From Methyloceanibacter sp. (GTDB lineage: Bacteria; Pseudomonadota; Alphaproteobacteria; Rhizobiales; Methyloligellaceae): a stretch of DNA of 5,564 nt. A program made the translations under genes and the position numbers. Below, in pieces: positions 1 through 5,438 of the stretch (position 1 is its first letter; every line of letters begins with the position of its first letter). The DNA lies in contig JAENXG010000169.1 in the NCBI GenBank assembly GCA_016649675.1, forward strand, positions 1 to 5,564, written 5' to 3'. Below the pieces are notes generated by a model that did not search any database, was not told the origin of the DNA, and saw only the letters and a list, made by a program, of their open reading frames with translations.

Positions 1-447
1 CCGATGCGCGAGCCGATCCGTCCGACGAGCCAAACCGGCCATGTGGTGCTGGTCGGCCATGGCCGCGTCGGCAGCTTCATCAGCTCCGTTTTGAGCGAGA
101 GCAAAACCCCGCTCTTCGTCATCGAGGACGACGAGGATGCCGTCGCCGGCCTGAAGGCGCGGGGGATCGAGGCGCTGCGCGGGAACGCTGCCAACCCCGC
201 CGTGATCCCGGCGGCGAACTTGAACGCGGCGCGGTGTCTCCTGGTCGCCATCCCCGACGCTTTCGAGGGCGGCCAGGTGGTGCAGCAGGCGCGCGCCATC
301 AACCCGACGCTCCCCATCATCGCGCGGGCCCATTCCGAGGCCGAGATCGAGCATCTCAAGAAGCACGGTGCGAGCCTCGTGGTCATGGGTGAGCACGAGA
401 TCGCCAAAGCCATGCTCGACCACATCGCTGACACGACCGCGACTTAG
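1..447 (+). CDS. KefB/YbaL-type cation:proton antiporter, C-terminal RCK (TrkA-N) domain, 5' partial
   Basis: Only the last 148 residues are visible; the frame is open through base 1, so the ATG at base 4 is an internal methionine. The visible part is a Rossmann NAD(H)-binding RCK/TrkA-N domain. The nucleotide-binding loop VGHGRVG is at visible residues 18-24, followed by the acidic end of strand 2 (FVIEDDED). The downstream segments NAANPAVI, ARAHSEAEIEHLKKHGA and VVMGEHEIAKAMLDHI match what I remember of E. coli YbaL and the KefB/KefC group. In that family a 12-helix membrane antiporter of the CPA2 type precedes this domain, which gates K+ or Na+ efflux in response to nucleotide. The membrane part would lie left of the window. 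The chain ends about 15 residues after the conserved VVMGE motif, a normal YbaL-like C-terminus. Being a YbaL-type antiporter subunit rather than a free TrkA protein is inferred from these motifs. Confidence 0.88.
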   Translation, partial: PMREPIRPTSQTGHVVLVGHGRVGSFISSVLSESKTPLFVIEDDEDAVAGLKARGIEALRGNAANPAVIPAANLNAARCLLVAIPDAFEGGQVVQQARAINPTLPIIARAHSEAEIEHLKKHGASLVVMGEHEIAKAMLDHIADTTAT

Positions 448-469
448 CCTCGCCATCTCCCACACTCCC

Positions 470-556
470 CGTCATGGCCGGGCTTGTCCCGGCCATCCAC
501 GTTTTGGATGTTGCGGCTTGAAGACGTGGATGCCCGGCACGAGGCCGGGCATGACG
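470..556. repeat. REPIN/BIME-like element: two inverted REP-type hairpins
   Basis: Bases 470-505 and 521-556 are inverted copies of each other, matching at 30 of 36 positions around a 15-base centre. Each copy is also a palindrome: ATGGCCGGG (474-482) pairs with CCCGGCCAT (488-496) across the loop CTTGT, and ATGCCCGGC (530-538) pairs with GCCGGGCAT (544-552) across the loop ACGAG. Both are perfect 9-bp stems. The element could fold as two small hairpins or as one long stem. It lies 23 bases after the antiporter stop codon, so it may act as a 3' stabiliser or terminator, though no T-run follows. The core resembles a dispersed intergenic repeat I recall as very common in Bradyrhizobium-like genomes. 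Such REP elements are typically mobilised by RAYT transposases; none is in this window. Confidence 0.85.
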
Positions 557-594
557 AAACCGGCCGCCCGGAGGGCTCAACAATTCTTGCCGAG

Positions 595-657
595 CTACAG
601 CATGCTCTTGATGTCGGCGGAGAAGGTCGGGTAGGCGAACACGAAGTCGTGGATCGC
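595..657 (-). pseudogene. Relict: C-terminal tail of an NAD(P)/FAD-dependent oxidoreductase (suspected)
   Basis: Reading the minus strand from 657 down to the TAG at 597-595 gives AIHDFVFAYPTFSADIKSML, then stop. The pattern aliphatic-x-aromatic-A-[HY]-P-T-x-x-[AE]-[DE] followed by a short helix is the usual last element of the dimerisation domain in dihydrolipoamide dehydrogenase, mercuric reductase and related flavoproteins. Upstream in the same frame (bases 658 and up) the translation no longer looks like such a protein: there is no helix or GE(I/M)I-type motif before it, and the change coincides with a 12-base direct repeat. I read it as the 3' stub of a gene otherwise deleted. It is only 20 codons long, so the family assignment is tentative and could be chance. 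Confidence 0.5.
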
Positions 658-687
658 CAAACACAATGAGGCGAGGCCAAACACAAT
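656..687. repeat. 12-base perfect direct repeat, 8-base spacer
   Basis: GCCAAACACAAT occurs at 656-667 and again at 676-687, separated by GAGGCGAG. The first copy begins where the recognisable part of the oxidoreductase relict ends. Short direct repeats at such a border are compatible with a deletion or slippage scar; this is an inference. Confidence 0.8.
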
Positions 688-806
688 CCGGAGACAAGGG
701 CGTGAGGGCGCGTGATCGTCGGTTATCGGGACCGGCGTGTGGCGCGAGCACGTTGCCTTGGTCCTGATGCGCCGCGCGCCGCTCCCATATGCGCTGCGGT
801 AGATAC

Positions 807-813
807 GAGGTGG
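807..813 (+). promoter_or_regulatory. Ribosome binding site deciding the DUF4112 start
   Basis: GAGGTGG lies 8 bases before the ATG at 822-824. The other in-frame ATG, at 789, is preceded by GC-rich sequence (GCCGCGCGCCGCTCCC) without any purine-rich site, so 822 is the better start. Confidence 0.65.
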
Positions 814-821
814 ATGACACC

Positions 822-1280
822 ATGAGCGCGAGAGCAGAATTTTTCGAACCGAACGGGCAGGGGGCGGGCACGGCTGGCGCCTCCGAGTTCATTCGCGAGC
901 TGACCTCCGGCATGAGCCACGAGGAGCGGCTCGCTCAGGTGCAGTGGCTCGCGCGCATGCTTGACGACCGTTTCGCCGTCCCCGGCACGCGCATCCGCTT
1001 CAGCTGGGACGCCATCCTCGGTCTGTTTCCCGGCCTCGGCGACGCGCTGACCAGCGTGCTCTCGCTTCTTATCGTGCATCACGCCTGGCAGACTGGCGCC
1101 TCGCCGCTCACCTTGGGGCGCATGCTGGCCAATGTCGCCGCCGACTTTCTCGTGGGCTCGATCCCCTTCGTCGGCGATCTCTTCGATGTCGCCTTCAAGG
1201 CGAACCGCCGCAACGCGCGGCTGCTTGAGCAGCATCTCAACCGGCAGAGCAAGAGACCGAAGCATCGCTTCGGGAACTAG
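822..1280 (+). CDS. DUF4112 domain-containing protein
   Basis: A 152-residue protein starting at the ATG with a good ribosome binding site; the in-frame ATG at 789 would add 11 residues (RCGRYEVDDT) that look non-coding. Residues 43-56 (LARMLDDRFAVPGT) open the DUF4112 domain. The G-x-F-P-x-x-G-D motif (67-74) and a hydrophobic stretch to about residue 86 follow. A second hydrophobic segment is at 101-117, ending in GSIPFVGD (112-119), and the domain closes with FDVAFKANRRNARLLEQHL (121-139). The first 30 residues are polar and probably disordered; the last dozen are basic. The family is small, widespread and without an established function. Its two hydrophobic hairpin-like segments suggest membrane association, which is inference. 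The next gene begins 51 bases downstream on the same strand, so the two are probably co-transcribed. Confidence 0.88.
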   Translation: MSARAEFFEPNGQGAGTAGASEFIRELTSGMSHEERLAQVQWLARMLDDRFAVPGTRIRFSWDAILGLFPGLGDALTSVLSLLIVHHAWQTGASPLTLGRMLANVAADFLVGSIPFVGDLFDVAFKANRRNARLLEQHLNRQSKRPKHRFGN

Positions 1281-1331
1281 TTGCGAGGGACACGCGTTTC
1301 TCTTGGCAACAGTCTCGACGGGGTGCCAACC

Positions 1332-1883
1332 ATGCGCAAGACTGCTCACAATTTCCGTTCAGATGTGGCGCTCTACAGCGCTGTGATTGCAGCTTTTCTT
1401 CTGCTCCCGGCGGGAGTCAGCCACGCTGCCGAGGAGAGTAAGTCCGAGACTATCGGCCCTTGGGAGATCGAGGCGACCTTCAAGGGCGACAAGTTCGACC
1501 GCTGCTCCATCAACCGCGCCCTGCAAGACGACATCAAGGCGACCTTCGTTCGCACCGGCGACGGGCTCACCCTCGAGCTCGCCTCGCCCAACTGGAAGCT
1601 CGAGCGCGGCAAGCAATATCCGGTGAAGATGACTCTGGGACCGGTGAGCTTCGACACTGAGGTCGCGGCTGAGCCGAGCTCCGTCTCGATCGACGTCAAG
1701 GATAAGCGGTTCAACACCGGGCTCCGCACGGCAAACGCCCTGAATATCGTCGCCGCCGGAGCAACCATCCGCGTGCCGCTCGACTCAAGCAACGTCGCGC
1801 TCGATCGGCTTGAGAAATGCGTCGAGAAGAACGAGAAGGCGGTCGCAACCAACCCTTTTGTGGCACCGGCACGTCAGCCGTGA
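1332..1883 (+). CDS. Sec-exported hypothetical protein with two cysteines
   Basis: A 183-residue protein. I chose the ATG at 1332 because it gives a standard signal peptide directly: basic start (MRKTAHNFR), hydrophobic core at about residues 12-28 (VALYSAVIAAFLLLPAG), then SHA before AEES, so signal peptidase I would cut after residue 32. A GGGGTG lies a few bases upstream. A TTG at 1281 would add 17 non-signal-like residues. The mature part (about 150 residues) starts with GPWEIEATFKGDKFDRCSINR and ends with LDSSNVALDRLEKCVEKN. It has exactly two cysteines, Cys58 and Cys163, which could form a disulphide in the periplasm. The layout, with a cysteine in an early strand, W-x-L-x-x-G-x-x-Y-x-V in the middle and L-D-x-S-x-x-A-L-x-x-L-x-x-C at the end, resembles uncharacterised secreted proteins of Hyphomicrobiales. 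I do not know a function. Confidence 0.82.
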   Translation: MRKTAHNFRSDVALYSAVIAAFLLLPAGVSHAAEESKSETIGPWEIEATFKGDKFDRCSINRALQDDIKATFVRTGDGLTLELASPNWKLERGKQYPVKMTLGPVSFDTEVAAEPSSVSIDVKDKRFNTGLRTANALNIVAAGATIRVPLDSSNVALDRLEKCVEKNEKAVATNPFVAPARQP

Positions 1884-1898
1884 AGGCTGGCGTGCCGG
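1866..1898 (+). terminator. Strong hairpin overlapping the stop codon; terminator-like or 3' stabiliser
   Basis: CCGGCACGTCAGCC (1866-1879) pairs with GGCTGGCGTGCCGG (1885-1898) around the loop GTGAA: 14 consecutive pairs, one of them T1874 with G1890. The UGA stop of the secreted-protein gene (1881-1883) sits in the loop. No T-run follows on either strand, so a classical intrinsic terminator is not supported. On the minus strand the wobble pair becomes an A/C mismatch, so the fold favours the plus-strand transcript. Confidence 0.6.
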
Positions 1899-1941
1899 AG
1901 GGCGAGAGGCCCGACTGCAAGGATCAGACTGCATCCACCGA

Positions 1942-1975
1942 GAAACCGGTCACATCCGCGAAGCCGGTCAAATCC
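1942..1975. repeat. Imperfect 16-base tandem repeat at the 3' end of the hydrolase gene
   Basis: GAAACCGGTCACATCC (1942-1957) and GAAGCCGGTCAAATCC (1960-1975) differ at two positions and have an 18-base period. The hydrolase stop codon (1968-1970, minus strand) lies in the right copy. Together with the hairpin at 1866-1898 this accounts for most of the 84-base convergent gap. Confidence 0.6.
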
Positions 1976-4247
1976 AAGATCGCGCGATCACGCCCTCTAC
2001 CGTCTTGGTTTCGAAGGGTTGATCTTCTCCCGTGGAGTTGGCGCTGAGGGTCTTGACCGTCGCGAGATAATGGAATGCGAAGCCGCCGTCCTCGGCGGCT
2101 TCGCTCCAAATATTCGTCGTGGTCTCTGAGCGCGCGCGCCAGCTGATATCGGGGCGCTCCAGGATCGTAGTTGATTTGGTGAAGCCCGTTAGCGACAGCG
2201 GATCGCCGATCACCATCTCGAAATTCTCCTCGGCGATCTGGTCCACCCACAGCCCCTTGAGCGGTCCGCCATACTGGTAGCGGCCGCTGTCGAACACCTT
2301 TCTCGTGAGCATGCCCGGTCTGCCGTTGATGATGACCTTCGTGGCCTTGCGCGTGGTCTCTGCCGGCCGCGCCTCGTTTAGCGTCGGCAGGTAATCGTCG
2401 GGATTGACGTAGGCCCCTTGCGACTTGGCCGGCAGGAGATCGCGCGCGCGCCCGTCCTCGTCCCGCGCGGCGCGTCCCGGCAGGATCAGCGCGCTGGCCG
2501 CGAGCCCTTCCGCCCCGCCTGTCTTGAGCGTGATGGTCGCCGCCTCCGGGCTTTCCCATAGCGTCGGATAGAACGACGGCGAGAGCGCGAGCCTGATGCG
2601 CCAGCCCTTCTTGAACGTGTGGCCCATGAGGTTGAGGGGCACGCGCAAGGTGAAGGGAACGCCAGGTTCGATGCGCTTGGGGCTAGCCATGTCGCCGCCG
2701 CGATAGGCCGGATTGTAAAAGCGGTAAGAGACGAGATGCGAGGACACGGTCCGTGGGCTCACCTCGCAGAGCCTGATGGCCAGAGCCGCGATCGGCCGGT
2801 CGGCGGTGAGATTGAGCGCGACGACAGGGTAGCCGAAACAGTCGATATCCTTGGTCACCGGATCGCTGTCGAAATAGAGCGAGGCGCGATCGACACTCGC
2901 CTGATTGCCGGGGAGATCGTCATTGCCGCACTCGCCCCAGGAGCTCGTCTCCAGCATTTCGGTGTCGAGCACGGGCCTGCCGGAGCTGACATAGGTCGCA
3001 GGAACGGGCTTGCCGCCCAGGCGATGGTTCGGCCCGAGATAAAGCACCGTCTCCTTGACCCGCGACCGCCAGGTTCCGTCCTCGGCGACCCATTTGCCCT
3101 TCTCGTCGTCGCAAGTCGATTTGCTCGGCTCCTTCGACTCGCCGATCCACACTGGGAGCGCGGGCCATTCGCTCTCCGGCGGCGGGGTCTTGCCCTTGAG
3201 CCACCGGTCCCACCAATGGACGACGATATAGTCGAGCCAGTCGACGCGCGGCCCCGGATAGCCGTTGAAGGGATATTTGTGGCCCCAGGCGCCGATCAGC
3301 CCGGCGACCGGCTTGCCGAGGGCCGAGAGCCCGCTCACCACATGCTCGACCGGGTTCTTGTAGCCGTCCTGCCAGCCGGACATGATGAACACCGGCACGC
3401 CGACATCTTCGTAATGATCGCGGACGGCTGTCGCGCTCCAATAGTCGTCGCGGCTCTGGTGGCCCGCCCACTGCTTCAACCAGAAATCGGCGTTCTGGAT
3501 GCGCGTCCGCCACATCTCCTTCCACTTGTCGCCGACGACCGCAGGGTCCGGAGCCGTCGCGATCCAGCCCCACATCGACGACGGCCAGCTCACATTGTCG
3601 AACATCATGGCGCCGCCCATGTAGTGGACGTCGTCGTTATAACGGTCGTCGCTGCCGTCGCAGACGATGATCGCCTTCAGCGCTTCAGGACGATCCTTGC
3701 GCGCCGCCACCATCAGCGAATTGATGGCGCTCCACGATTTCCCCATCATGCCGACATTGCCGTCGCATGCGGGATGCGCGGCGATCTGGCCGATCACCTG
3801 GACGCAAAAGGCGATCTCCTCGTCGGTGTACTCGTCGGTGAGCACGCCTTCGGAATCGCCCGAGCCCTGGAGATCGACACGGAAGCAGAGATAGTCGTTA
3901 AAGGCGAACCAGGGATACATCTTGGCGTCGCCGATCATGGTGCCGTCGCGCCGCCGATAAGGATTGAACTCGACGATGGCGGGGCATTTGGTTCCGGCCT
4001 TCAGCGTGTCGGCGTTGAACCAGAAATGGCCTGCGAGTCTAATCGGCGCTTTGCCCGGGTACTGCACCTCGAAGAAAACGTTTTCCGGATCAGGGACCTT
4101 GTCGCGGACCTTGAGGAAAGCGTGCTCCTCCGCACTGCTCTCGCCGATGAAAAGGGGGGAACCCGGCAGCGCAAAAGCCAGCGGCAAGGCGGCGCTGAGC
4201 TTCAGTGCCTCGCGACGGGAGAGGTATGAAAGCTTAGGAGAGGACGT
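1968..4247 (-). CDS. CocE/NonD-family (peptidase S15-like) serine hydrolase with Tat-type signal peptide; start at ACG inferred
   Basis: Numbered from the ACG at 4247, the product has 759 residues. Residues 1-39 read as a twin-arginine signal: SRREALK (10-16), then the hydrophobic stretch LSAALPLAFALPG. The S15-type alpha/beta-hydrolase core follows. It has NPYRRRD with the probable oxyanion tyrosine Tyr97, RVDLQGSGDSEG (123-134), nucleophile Ser171 in GKSWSA, Asp294 in SGWQDGYKN and His323 in WGHKY. From about residue 360 a beta-sandwich (X-Pro dipeptidyl-peptidase C-terminal type) follows, then a C-terminal extension, making it longer than the roughly 570-residue cocaine esterase. The family cleaves esters or amides; the substrate is unknown and the catalytic set is complete. 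The first conventional start is a TTG at 4187 (739 residues), but it cuts the hydrophobic core of the signal and lacks a ribosome binding site. The frame is open up to 4280. The gene follows DUF779 by 33 bases and is probably last in the operon. Confidence 0.85.
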   Translation of the reverse strand, partial: TSSPKLSYLSRREALKLSAALPLAFALPGSPLFIGESSAEEHAFLKVRDKVPDPENVFFEVQYPGKAPIRLAGHFWFNADTLKAGTKCPAIVEFNPYRRRDGTMIGDAKMYPWFAFNDYLCFRVDLQGSGDSEGVLTDEYTDEEIAFCVQVIGQIAAHPACDGNVGMMGKSWSAINSLMVAARKDRPEALKAIIVCDGSDDRYNDDVHYMGGAMMFDNVSWPSSMWGWIATAPDPAVVGDKWKEMWRTRIQNADFWLKQWAGHQSRDDYWSATAVRDHYEDVGVPVFIMSGWQDGYKNPVEHVVSGLSALGKPVAGLIGAWGHKYPFNGYPGPRVDWLDYIVVHWWDRWLKGKTPPPESEWPALPVWIGESKEPSKSTCDDEKGKWVAEDGTWRSRVKETVLYLGPNHRLGGKPVPATYVSSGRPVLDTEMLETSSWGECGNDDLPGNQASVDRASLYFDSDPVTKDIDCFGYPVVALNLTADRPIAALAIRLCEVSPRTVSSHLVSYRFYNPAYRGGDMASPKRIEPGVPFTLRVPLNLMGHTFKKGWRIRLALSPSFYPTLWESPEAATITLKTGGAEGLAASALILPGRAARDEDGRARDLLPAKSQGAYVNPDDYLPTLNEARPAETTRKATKVIINGRPGMLTRKVFDSGRYQYGGPLKGLWVDQIAEENFEMVIGDPLSLTGFTKSTTILERPDISWRARSETTTNIWSEAAEDGGFAFHYLATVKTLSANSTGEDQPFETKTVEGVIARSWI

Positions 4248-4258
4248 GGCCGATCCTC
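4245..4258 (-). promoter_or_regulatory. Shine-Dalgarno plus ACG start of the hydrolase gene (inferred)
   Basis: On the minus strand GAGGA (4258-4254) is followed by six bases and then ACG (4247-4245), in frame with the twin-arginine signal: (M)SSPKLSYLSRREALK. An ATG here would be an ideal start. It is either a rare ACG start, a single T-to-C change, or a sequence error. Confidence 0.5.
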
Positions 4259-4279
4259 GCTTCGCTACAGGCGAAGCGA
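4257..4279 (-). promoter_or_regulatory. Hairpin between DUF779 stop and hydrolase start
   Basis: TCGCTTCGC (4257-4265) and GCGAAGCGA (4271-4279) form a perfect 9-bp stem with a 5-base loop, one base after the DUF779 stop codon. On the minus-strand transcript its 3' arm takes in the first two bases of the GAGGA ribosome binding site. No T-run follows. It could limit translation of the hydrolase or protect the upstream mRNA; both are inference. Confidence 0.55.
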
Positions 4280-4280
4280 A

Positions 4281-4667
4281 CTATGCCACCGCGTCCGGGA
4301 GGCTCGCCAGTCCCTTCGCGAGCTCATCAACCTCGTCGTCGGTGAAGACGCGGCTGCGGGTCAGGAAGCGCAAGCCCTCGGGCGCCTCGAGCGAGAAGCC
4401 CGAGCCCCGGCCGGGTACCACGTCGATGATGAGCTGGGTGTGCTTCCAATAATCGAACTGGTCGGCGTCCATATAGACCTCGCAGCCGCCAATATCCCCG
4501 AGCCGCACGTCGTTGCCGCCGACGCGGAACTCGCCTTTGGGGTAGCACATGGGCGCCGAGCCGTCGCAGCAGCCGCCGGATTGGTGAAACATCAAGGGAC
4601 CATGCCGCGCCCGCAAGCGCTCGATCAGATCGAGCGCGGCGTCGGTAACAAGCACTCTTTCAACCAT
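4281..4667 (-). CDS. DUF779 domain-containing protein, aldehyde dehydrogenase-associated
   Basis: A 128-residue cytosolic protein with no signal peptide or membrane segment. The family signature is clear: FHQSGGCCDGSAPMC (residues 27-41) with Cys33, Cys34 and Cys41, then GGCEVYMDADQFDYWKHTQ (60-78) with Cys62, and VVPGRGSGFSLE (83-94). Four cysteines in a compact protein suggest metal or redox chemistry, but no function is established; the family is best known as the small gene beside NAD-dependent acetaldehyde/aldehyde dehydrogenases. I start it at the ATG at 4667: GGAAAGAG lies nine bases upstream, inside the end of the PAP2 gene, and the family motif begins soon after. The frame stays open to 4814, but that extension is antisense-like proline/glycine-rich sequence in another frame of the PAP2 gene. 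It starts 4 bases after the PAP2 stop codon, so translational coupling is likely. Confidence 0.92.
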   Translation of the reverse strand: MVERVLVTDAALDLIERLRARHGPLMFHQSGGCCDGSAPMCYPKGEFRVGGNDVRLGDIGGCEVYMDADQFDYWKHTQLIIDVVPGRGSGFSLEAPEGLRFLTRSRVFTDDEVDELAKGLASLPDAVA

Positions 4668-4671
4668 GGCC

Positions 4672-5436
4672 TCAGGCTCTTTCCGCCATTGCGTCTTCAT
4701 TCGGTGGCTCGATCTTACCCCTGTTCTGAAGCCAGAGGGCGATGATCCAGCATAGTGCGGCCCAGGCGGCGCCAATGCACCAGCCGGCGAGCACGTCGGT
4801 CGGATAGTGCACACCGAGATAGACGCGGCTCACGCCGATGGCGAGCGTCAGGATTACGGCAAGCAGGATGAAATAGAGTCTCAGACGACGCGACGTGTGC
4901 AGGCTCGCAAGCAGCGCCCCGAGAGTGAGGTAGCTCACCGCCGCCAGCGTCGCGTGGCCACTCGGGAAGCTCGTGGTGAACACGCGGGCGGCATGCGGCA
5001 CGAGATCCGGGCGGGGCCGCTCGAACGCCAATTTCAAGGCGTTGCTTAGGACGACCCCACCGCCGACCGATGCCGCTACCCAAAGGGCGGCCGCCCTCTT
5101 TTGCGTCATCAGAAGATAAGCGATGACCGCGCAGAGCACGAAGCCAAGCACGACGTAACTGCCCAAGGACGTAACGTCACGCGCCGCCTCTTCGAGCCAT
5201 GCCGGCCCGAGCGGATCGGAAGGGTCCGCCGGATTGCGCAAGGCAAGCAAGATGGCCTGGTCGAATTTCGCGGCGTCCCCTTCCACCACTTCGTCGGCGA
5301 TGTGGCCGAAGGCGAGCACCATGGCGGCAGCGAAAAAGATGCCGCCGAGGACCCATAGCTCGGGCTTATTGCACCAAGCCCAGTCCAGCAGGCCCAGCCC
5401 CCGAGCCATGAGGCTCGGGGATTTGCGGGGCGCCAC
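4672..5436 (-). CDS. PAP2-family membrane phosphatase
   Basis: A 254-residue membrane protein starting at GTG (5436). The three motifs of the PAP2 phosphatase superfamily are complete: K135-x6-R142-P143 (KLAFERPRP), P158-S-G-H161, and S203-R204-x5-H210-x3-D214 (SRVYLGVHYPTD). His161 would be the general acid and His210 the nucleophile that forms a phospho-enzyme. Six hydrophobic segments are visible at about 26-44, 93-110, 115-134, 162-178, 188-202 and 216-236; the active site would face the periplasm. Likely substrates are lipid phosphates such as phosphatidate, phosphatidylglycerol phosphate or undecaprenyl diphosphate; the sequence alone does not decide. The GTG is two bases after the aldehyde dehydrogenase stop codon. 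An ATG at codon 10 (5409) is an alternative start that would shorten the protein to 245 residues without losing any motif. Confidence 0.92.
   Translation of the reverse strand: MAPRKSPSLMARGLGLLDWAWCNKPELWVLGGIFFAAAMVLAFGHIADEVVEGDAAKFDQAILLALRNPADPSDPLGPAWLEEAARDVTSLGSYVVLGFVLCAVIAYLLMTQKRAAALWVAASVGGGVVLSNALKLAFERPRPDLVPHAARVFTTSFPSGHATLAAVSYLTLGALLASLHTSRRLRLYFILLAVILTLAIGVSRVYLGVHYPTDVLAGWCIGAAWAALCWIIALWLQNRGKIEPPNEDAMAERA
5399..5420 (-). promoter_or_regulatory. Hairpin at the start of the PAP2 gene, alternative ATG at its loop
   Basis: CCCCGAGCC (5399-5407) and GGCTCGGGG (5412-5420) form a perfect 9-bp stem with a 4-base loop, 18 bases past the aldehyde dehydrogenase stop codon. On the minus strand the ATG of codon 10 (5409-5407) starts in the loop. 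It may dampen read-through from the dehydrogenase or hide that ATG. No T-run follows, so a full intrinsic terminator is unlikely. Confidence 0.55.
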
Positions 5437-5438
5437 CC

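Larger units (their letters stand above)
448..821. other. 374-base intergenic region: REPIN-like element, gene relict, direct repeat
   Basis: No intact gene is visible here. From left to right it holds a short spacer, the paired-hairpin repeat (470-556), a minus-strand relict of an oxidoreductase C-terminus (595-657) and a 12-base direct repeat (656-667 and 676-687). Bases 688-806 show nothing I can name. Bases 807-813 carry the ribosome binding site of the next gene. Long open frames cross the region on both strands, but they run through the palindrome and translate into the typical low-complexity peptides that such repeats give, so I regard them as non-coding. I saw no convincing sigma70-type promoter, although the DUF4112 gene pair must be transcribed from somewhere in this gap. 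Confidence 0.75.

Noticed and set aside
753..805. Possible sigma70 promoter (TTGCCT with TAGATA downstream)
   Set aside because: The two hexamers are about 41 bases apart rather than 16-18, and no -10-like sequence lies at the right distance.
383..913. 176-codon minus-strand open frame across the intergenic gap
   Set aside because: It runs through the palindromic repeat and into the antiporter and DUF4112 genes on the other strand. The repeat-derived peptides (MAGTSPAMT and similar) are typical of spurious translations.
1281..1331. TTG start for the secreted protein
   Set aside because: It would put 17 polar residues ahead of a signal peptide that is already complete from the ATG at 1332.
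723..1349. 208-codon minus-strand open frame
   Set aside because: Antisense to the DUF4112 gene, which has a good ribosome binding site and clear family motifs.
2619..4229. 536-codon plus-strand open frame
   Set aside because: It lies wholly antisense to the hydrolase gene, whose family motifs and catalytic residues are complete. Its translation is arginine/histidine/alanine-rich without any recognisable domain, as expected for a mirror frame in GC-rich DNA.
4668..4814. N-terminal extension of the DUF779 frame
   Set aside because: It overlaps the end of the PAP2 gene in another frame, has low-complexity composition, and the family's usual N-terminus fits the ATG at 4667.
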